From Alectryocaccomicrobium faecavium (GTDB lineage Bacteria > Bacillota > Clostridia > Christensenellales > Aristaeellaceae), in NCBI GenBank assembly GCA_018713425.1, contig DVOT01000133.1, positions 1 through 25,898 on the forward strand: a stretch of 25,898 nt of DNA. The letters run 5' to 3'. Positions 22,777 to 25,898 of the stretch are shown here, piece after piece; positions within the stretch are counted from its first letter, which is position 1, and each line of letters begins with the position of its first letter. Under the pieces are notes generated by a model. It ran no database searches. It had not been told where the DNA came from and saw only the letters and a program-made list of their open reading frames with translations. The translations under genes were made by a program, and so were the position numbers.

Positions 22777-24759
22777 ATGTCCATATCCTGGGAACAAAAG
22801 CGATTTTCCCAGCAATACGGGGGAAAGTCTCTGACGGAGTGGCCCATGCGGCGAGAGACGCGCGAAAATGGCGCGGAAACGGTGGTGTGTTGGCGCCTGG
22901 AGGACGGACTTGTTGTGACGAATGTCTTCCGGCAATGCGCGGAATTTTCCGCCTGCGAATGGGTCACATGGCTGGAAAACACCGGCACGGCAAACAGCAA
23001 AATGATCAGTAGCCTTTGGGACTGCGATGTGGCGCTGCCCTGGGACGCGGCCCAGCCAGACCGGCACACGGCATACCTCCCCGCCAGGGAGGACGCCCTG
23101 CAGGTGTATTGCCCCAAGGGCGCGGACAACAACCGGGAAGCGTTTGCTTTTGATCTGGACGCGCTCAACGATTCCGCCAACCGCTACGCTTGCCAGCTAT
23201 ATCCTGGCCAAAAGCGCGCGTTTGCCACCACGGGCGGGCGTTCTTCCAACAGCCCGTGCGCTCCGTTCTTTGGCGCGCACCAGAATGGCCACGGCGTGAT
23301 TTTCGCCATTGGCTGGACGGGGCAATGGCATTGCGAAATCGCGCGCGGCGCGCAGGAAATCGCCATCCGCACGGGCATCGAAGGGGCGCGCTTCTTTCTG
23401 AAACCCGGCGAAAAGCTGCGCACTTCTTCCTTTGTGCTGATGGAATATGAAGGCGATATTTTGGCAGGGCACAACCAATGGCGTCGGCTGGTGAAGGCGC
23501 GCTATTCGCTCATTGGCGCGCCGGGACGGGAGGTGCAAATGCCGCTGTGTACGGGCCTGTGGGGCGGCATGTCCACAGAATCGGCGCTGCGCCGCCTGGC
23601 CACCATCCGCAACGCGGCGTTGCCCTTTGAATACATCTGGATGGACGCGGGCTGGTACGGCGGCGCGGAAGTAGGCGCAAGCCCGGATGAATTTGAAGGC
23701 GATTGGGGCATGCACACGGGCGATTGGCGCGTAAACCGCGCGCATCCGGATGGGCTTGTGGAGGTTTCAGCGGCGATTCACGATATGGGCATGAAATACA
23801 TCCTTTGGTTCGAGCCAGAGCGCGTGGTGCGGGGAACGCCCATTACGCGCGAACATCCGGAATATTTGATTCCCGACCCCAATGGCGGGCCGTTCCTCTT
23901 GCTCGATTTGGGCAACCCTGACGCCTGGCAATATTGCTTTGATACCCTGGCAAACTTTATAGAGAAATTGCGCATCGATTGCTTGCGCCAGGATTTCAAT
24001 TTTGAACCGCTCCCCTACTGGCGCTCTAAGGACGAGCCGGACCGCCAGGGCGTCGCGGAAATTCGCCACATCCTCGGGCTGTACCGGCTGTGGGATGCGC
24101 TCCTGGCGCGCTTCCCGCATTTGATCATCGACAATTGCGCCAGCGGCGGCCGCCGCATCGATATCGAAACGCTGCGGCGCTCCGTGCCTCTATGGCGCAA
24201 CGATGGGCAGTGCCCGGCCAATTTCCCCGCGGAGCTCAATCAGGCGCAAGGCATCAACTACGCCTGGTGGTTGCCGTATTCCGGTACGGGCACGGGCCGC
24301 CCGTGGGGCGATATCTATCGCACGCGCAGTTCCTACGCGCCGGGATTGACCACGAATTTTGCCTTCTCTGAGCGGGATGCTTTTGGCGCAGAGGCAGGCC
24401 AGCTCGCGTGGATTGCCAAATTTGGCGCGGAATACTTGCGCGTGCGGCCGTATCTCACGGAAGATTTTTATCCCCTCACCAGCGGGGTTTCGGGCGATGA
24501 CGCTTGGTGCGCCGTGCAATACCATCGCAGCGCGCAAGGGGATGGAATTCTCCAAGCCTTCCGGCGCGCGCTTTCGCCCTATACCGCCGCGCGCTTTGCG
24601 CTGCGCGGCTTGCAGGCGGAAAAAACGTATTGCTTTGAAGACGCGGATACCGGCGAAACCGTTTGCTTGCCGGGCGATGCGCTCATGCACGAGGGGCTTC
24701 CAGTAGAAATTCTGAAGCGCCGTACGGCCAGGCTGTTTTTCTACCGTCCGCAGGAATAG
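22777..24759 (+). CDS. Glycoside hydrolase family 36, alpha-galactosidase-like
   Basis: A 660-residue retaining glycosidase. After an N-terminal beta-rich domain comes the barrel: YIWMDAGWYGG (about 287-297), MKYILWFEPERVV, and IDCLRQDFNFEP with likely nucleophile Asp406. DNCASGGRRIDIETLRRSVP leads to WRNDGQ, with likely acid/base Asp476. The 70-residue gap between them is in the usual GH36 range. No signal peptide, so it acts in the cytoplasm on imported sugar. The ATG at 22777 is preferred over the one at 22771, because the latter is only 2 bp after GGAGG. Alpha-galactosidase is the main activity in the family, but alpha-N-acetylgalactosaminidase occurs, and the sequence around WRNDG is not the commonest form, so substrate is left open. 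Confidence 0.87.
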   Translation: MSISWEQKRFSQQYGGKSLTEWPMRRETRENGAETVVCWRLEDGLVVTNVFRQCAEFSACEWVTWLENTGTANSKMISSLWDCDVALPWDAAQPDRHTAYLPAREDALQVYCPKGADNNREAFAFDLDALNDSANRYACQLYPGQKRAFATTGGRSSNSPCAPFFGAHQNGHGVIFAIGWTGQWHCEIARGAQEIAIRTGIEGARFFLKPGEKLRTSSFVLMEYEGDILAGHNQWRRLVKARYSLIGAPGREVQMPLCTGLWGGMSTESALRRLATIRNAALPFEYIWMDAGWYGGAEVGASPDEFEGDWGMHTGDWRVNRAHPDGLVEVSAAIHDMGMKYILWFEPERVVRGTPITREHPEYLIPDPNGGPFLLLDLGNPDAWQYCFDTLANFIEKLRIDCLRQDFNFEPLPYWRSKDEPDRQGVAEIRHILGLYRLWDALLARFPHLIIDNCASGGRRIDIETLRRSVPLWRNDGQCPANFPAELNQAQGINYAWWLPYSGTGTGRPWGDIYRTRSSYAPGLTTNFAFSERDAFGAEAGQLAWIAKFGAEYLRVRPYLTEDFYPLTSGVSGDDAWCAVQYHRSAQGDGILQAFRRALSPYTAARFALRGLQAEKTYCFEDADTGETVCLPGDALMHEGLPVEILKRRTARLFFYRPQE

Positions 24760-24775
24760 AAATGAGAGGAAAATC

Positions 24776-24810
24776 AGGCTTGCGATTGCGTAGCATGCAA
24801 CCGCAAGCCT
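24776..24810. terminator. Terminator between convergent genes
   Basis: AGGCTTGCGATTGC (24776-24789) pairs with GCAACCGCAAGCCT (24797-24810), 14 bp with one A-C mismatch and a 7-nt loop. On the minus strand it is followed by GATTTTCC, so it best serves the alpha/beta hydrolase gene, while also lying just after the GH36 stop. Confidence 0.8.
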
Positions 24811-24823
24811 GGATTTATAGCCA

Positions 24824-25453
24824 TCAGGGGTTTTGCAAATAATATTCGCTCAATATCTCCGCTAAAGCTTTGGGATTTTCTTCATTCACAACATGGCCCG
24901 CATTCTCAAGGATTTTTAGTTTTGCACCGCGAATGTTTTGCGATAGATAATGCGCCGACTTCATATTGGCGCCGTCCTTCTCTCCACAAAGAATCAGCGT
25001 GGGACACTGGATATTTTTCACAGCGTCGCTAAAATCCAAGTTTTTCATGGTATTCCCCAAGGCAAATGTATCCTTTTTATCAAACGCCATGGTGTCAAAA
25101 ATGGATTTCGGCAAAAATCTAAAAACCACATTTTGCAAACCAAACGCCGCTTTTGGGACTTTATAGGGCGTGCCGATCAGAACCAACGTTTTCAGTTTTT
25201 GCGGAAAATCCAAAGCAAAATTCAAAGCCAAAATACCGCCCAAGGAAAGGCCGCACAAATGAATTTGCCCCTCAAACCCGTTGCAGTATTTGGCGAATGC
25301 GGAATATAGATTTTCATAAGTCGCCGCTTTTCCTTTGAGAATGGAGGCCAGATTGGGGCATACAATATCTCCATCGCTTGGCATATAAGAAATTGTCTTA
25401 TCCCAACTGTTTGCTTTATGCCCCGAGCCGTGAAGCCAAATTTTTGCCGCCAT
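24824..25453 (-). CDS. Alpha/beta hydrolase, AT-rich relative to neighbours
   Basis: A 209-residue alpha/beta-hydrolase. Oxyanion-hole HGSGH at 8-12, nucleophile elbow GLSLGG (68-73) with Ser70, acid Asp160 in LILCGEKDG, and His187 in ENAGHVVNEENP complete the triad. There is no signal peptide, so it is cytoplasmic; the fold covers esterases, lipases and C-C hydrolases and the substrate is unknown. The start ATG at 25453 has AAAGGAG 8 bp upstream; a frame nine codons longer has no such site and would begin inside a palindrome. Base use is different: sampled lines are around 40% GC against 60% or more in neighbours, which suggests recent acquisition. Confidence 0.88.
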   Translation of the reverse strand: MAAKIWLHGSGHKANSWDKTISYMPSDGDIVCPNLASILKGKAATYENLYSAFAKYCNGFEGQIHLCGLSLGGILALNFALDFPQKLKTLVLIGTPYKVPKAAFGLQNVVFRFLPKSIFDTMAFDKKDTFALGNTMKNLDFSDAVKNIQCPTLILCGEKDGANMKSAHYLSQNIRGAKLKILENAGHVVNEENPKALAEILSEYYLQNP

Positions 25454-25469
25454 ACAGATCTCCTTTCTG

Positions 25470-25500
25470 TTCGTTGACAAACCTTTGGTTTGTCAACGAA
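25470..25500. repeat. Perfect 14-bp inverted repeat upstream of the alpha/beta hydrolase
   Basis: TTCGTTGACAAACC (25470-25483) and GGTTTGTCAACGAA (25487-25500) are exact inverted copies around TTT. It lies just upstream of the ribosome binding site of the minus-strand hydrolase gene and at the edge of the repeat-rich block. It could be an operator, an RNA hairpin in the leader, or the end of an inserted element. No -10 box at a proper distance from its TTGACA was found. Confidence 0.7.
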
Positions 25501-25898
25501 GATTACCCGGCCGCTTGTCTACGCACCGCCCTCGCCTTCGGCGGCGCGGTGTTCCGTGCCTGCGCACTTCGTGTGCTCGGCACTTCAGCCCTTCGGGCCT
25601 TCGCCTTTTCGCAAGCATTTGCATCCACAGTTCGCAATCGTCGATCTGCAGCTCTCGTTGCTCACTGGGCTTACTTCGCGCTGCTTCGCCCACAGGGCGC
25701 GCGCTTCGTGCGCTTCCTCAATTCGCAATGGTCGTCCTGCTGCGCCTGACGGCTTGCAGTACTCCCGCCTCTCAGTTCAGCATGGTCGCCTCTCTGCGTT
25801 CGCAAAGCTCACTTGAGATGCTTCCTGCTTCACTGGGCTCATCGGCGGCTATTGCAGCCACTGGCTGCGCCGCCTCTTTCGCCCTCATTGGGCTTACT
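25501..25898. repeat. Repeat-rich, apparently non-coding block at the right edge
   Basis: About 400 bases with no convincing gene. It contains degenerate direct repeats: TTCGCAATSGTCG at 25631 and 25722 with a partial copy at 25799, and TCAYTGGGCTTACT at 25662 and 25885 with a partial copy (TCACTGGGCTCAT) at 25830. Many short hairpins have TTCG loops or cores, such as GCCCTTCGGGC and GCACTTCGTGTGC. The open frames across it are rich in Ala, Arg, Phe and Ser with no domain and no ribosome binding site. It may be a dispersed intergenic repeat or a decayed element; it continues past the window. Confidence 0.55.

Noticed and set aside
25378..25749. 123-residue plus-strand frame across the hydrolase start and the repeat block
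   Set aside because: It runs antisense to the hydrolase N-terminus, through the palindrome and into repeats, with no ribosome binding site or domain.

Overview
The window looks like chromosomal DNA from a GC-rich member of the Bacillota (Clostridia-type). This is an inference from three things: strong AGGAGG-type ribosome binding sites, LplB/YtcP-type sugar ABC permeases paired with membrane-anchored AraC-family regulators, and the ATP-free import loci typical of that group. Most genes use GC-rich codons. One alpha/beta-hydrolase gene near the right end is clearly AT-richer. No rRNA, tRNA, CRISPR array, transposase or phage gene was seen.

Layout. (1) At the left edge is the 5' end of a metallophosphoesterase gene on the minus strand. 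It is divergent from ABC locus 1 (416-7249): two permeases, a secreted solute-binding protein, a membrane AraC regulator and a second metallophosphoesterase whose start overlaps the regulator stop, closed by a strong terminator. (2) A minus-strand operon (9556 down to 7356) encodes acpS, an NAD(P)HX dehydratase, a small unknown protein and an MBL-fold hydrolase. (3) A divergent plus-strand operon (9761-14173) encodes MoxR ATPase, a DUF58 protein and a transglutaminase-like membrane protein, closed by a bidirectional terminator. (4) A minus-strand beta-lactamase-like serine hydrolase is divergent from a second membrane AraC regulator. (5) That regulator leads into ABC locus 2 (18167-21665): lipoprotein-type binding protein and two permeases, with a terminator. 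(6) An EamA-type transporter and a GH36 alpha-galactosidase-like enzyme form an operon. (7) Last come a convergent alpha/beta hydrolase, a 14-bp palindrome, and about 400 bases of apparently non-coding, repeat-rich, hairpin-rich DNA at the right edge.

How the parts work together. Both ABC loci encode a binding protein and two permeases but no ATPase, so they probably share an MsmX-type ATPase encoded elsewhere (established for this family, inferred here). Each locus has its own one-component regulator with an extracytoplasmic sensor region and a cytoplasmic AraC DNA-binding domain. Locus 1 has the best regulatory signal in the window: four direct repeats spaced 20-21-20 bp that end against the -35 box of its promoter. 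Locus 2 has a perfect 10-bp inverted repeat just upstream of its promoter and a structured leader of roughly 140 nt. The MoxR-DUF58-transglutaminase operon is a widespread envelope-associated module.

The best candidates for something undescribed are the phased repeat array, the structured leader of locus 2, the metallophosphoesterases that bracket locus 1, and the repeat-rich right end.
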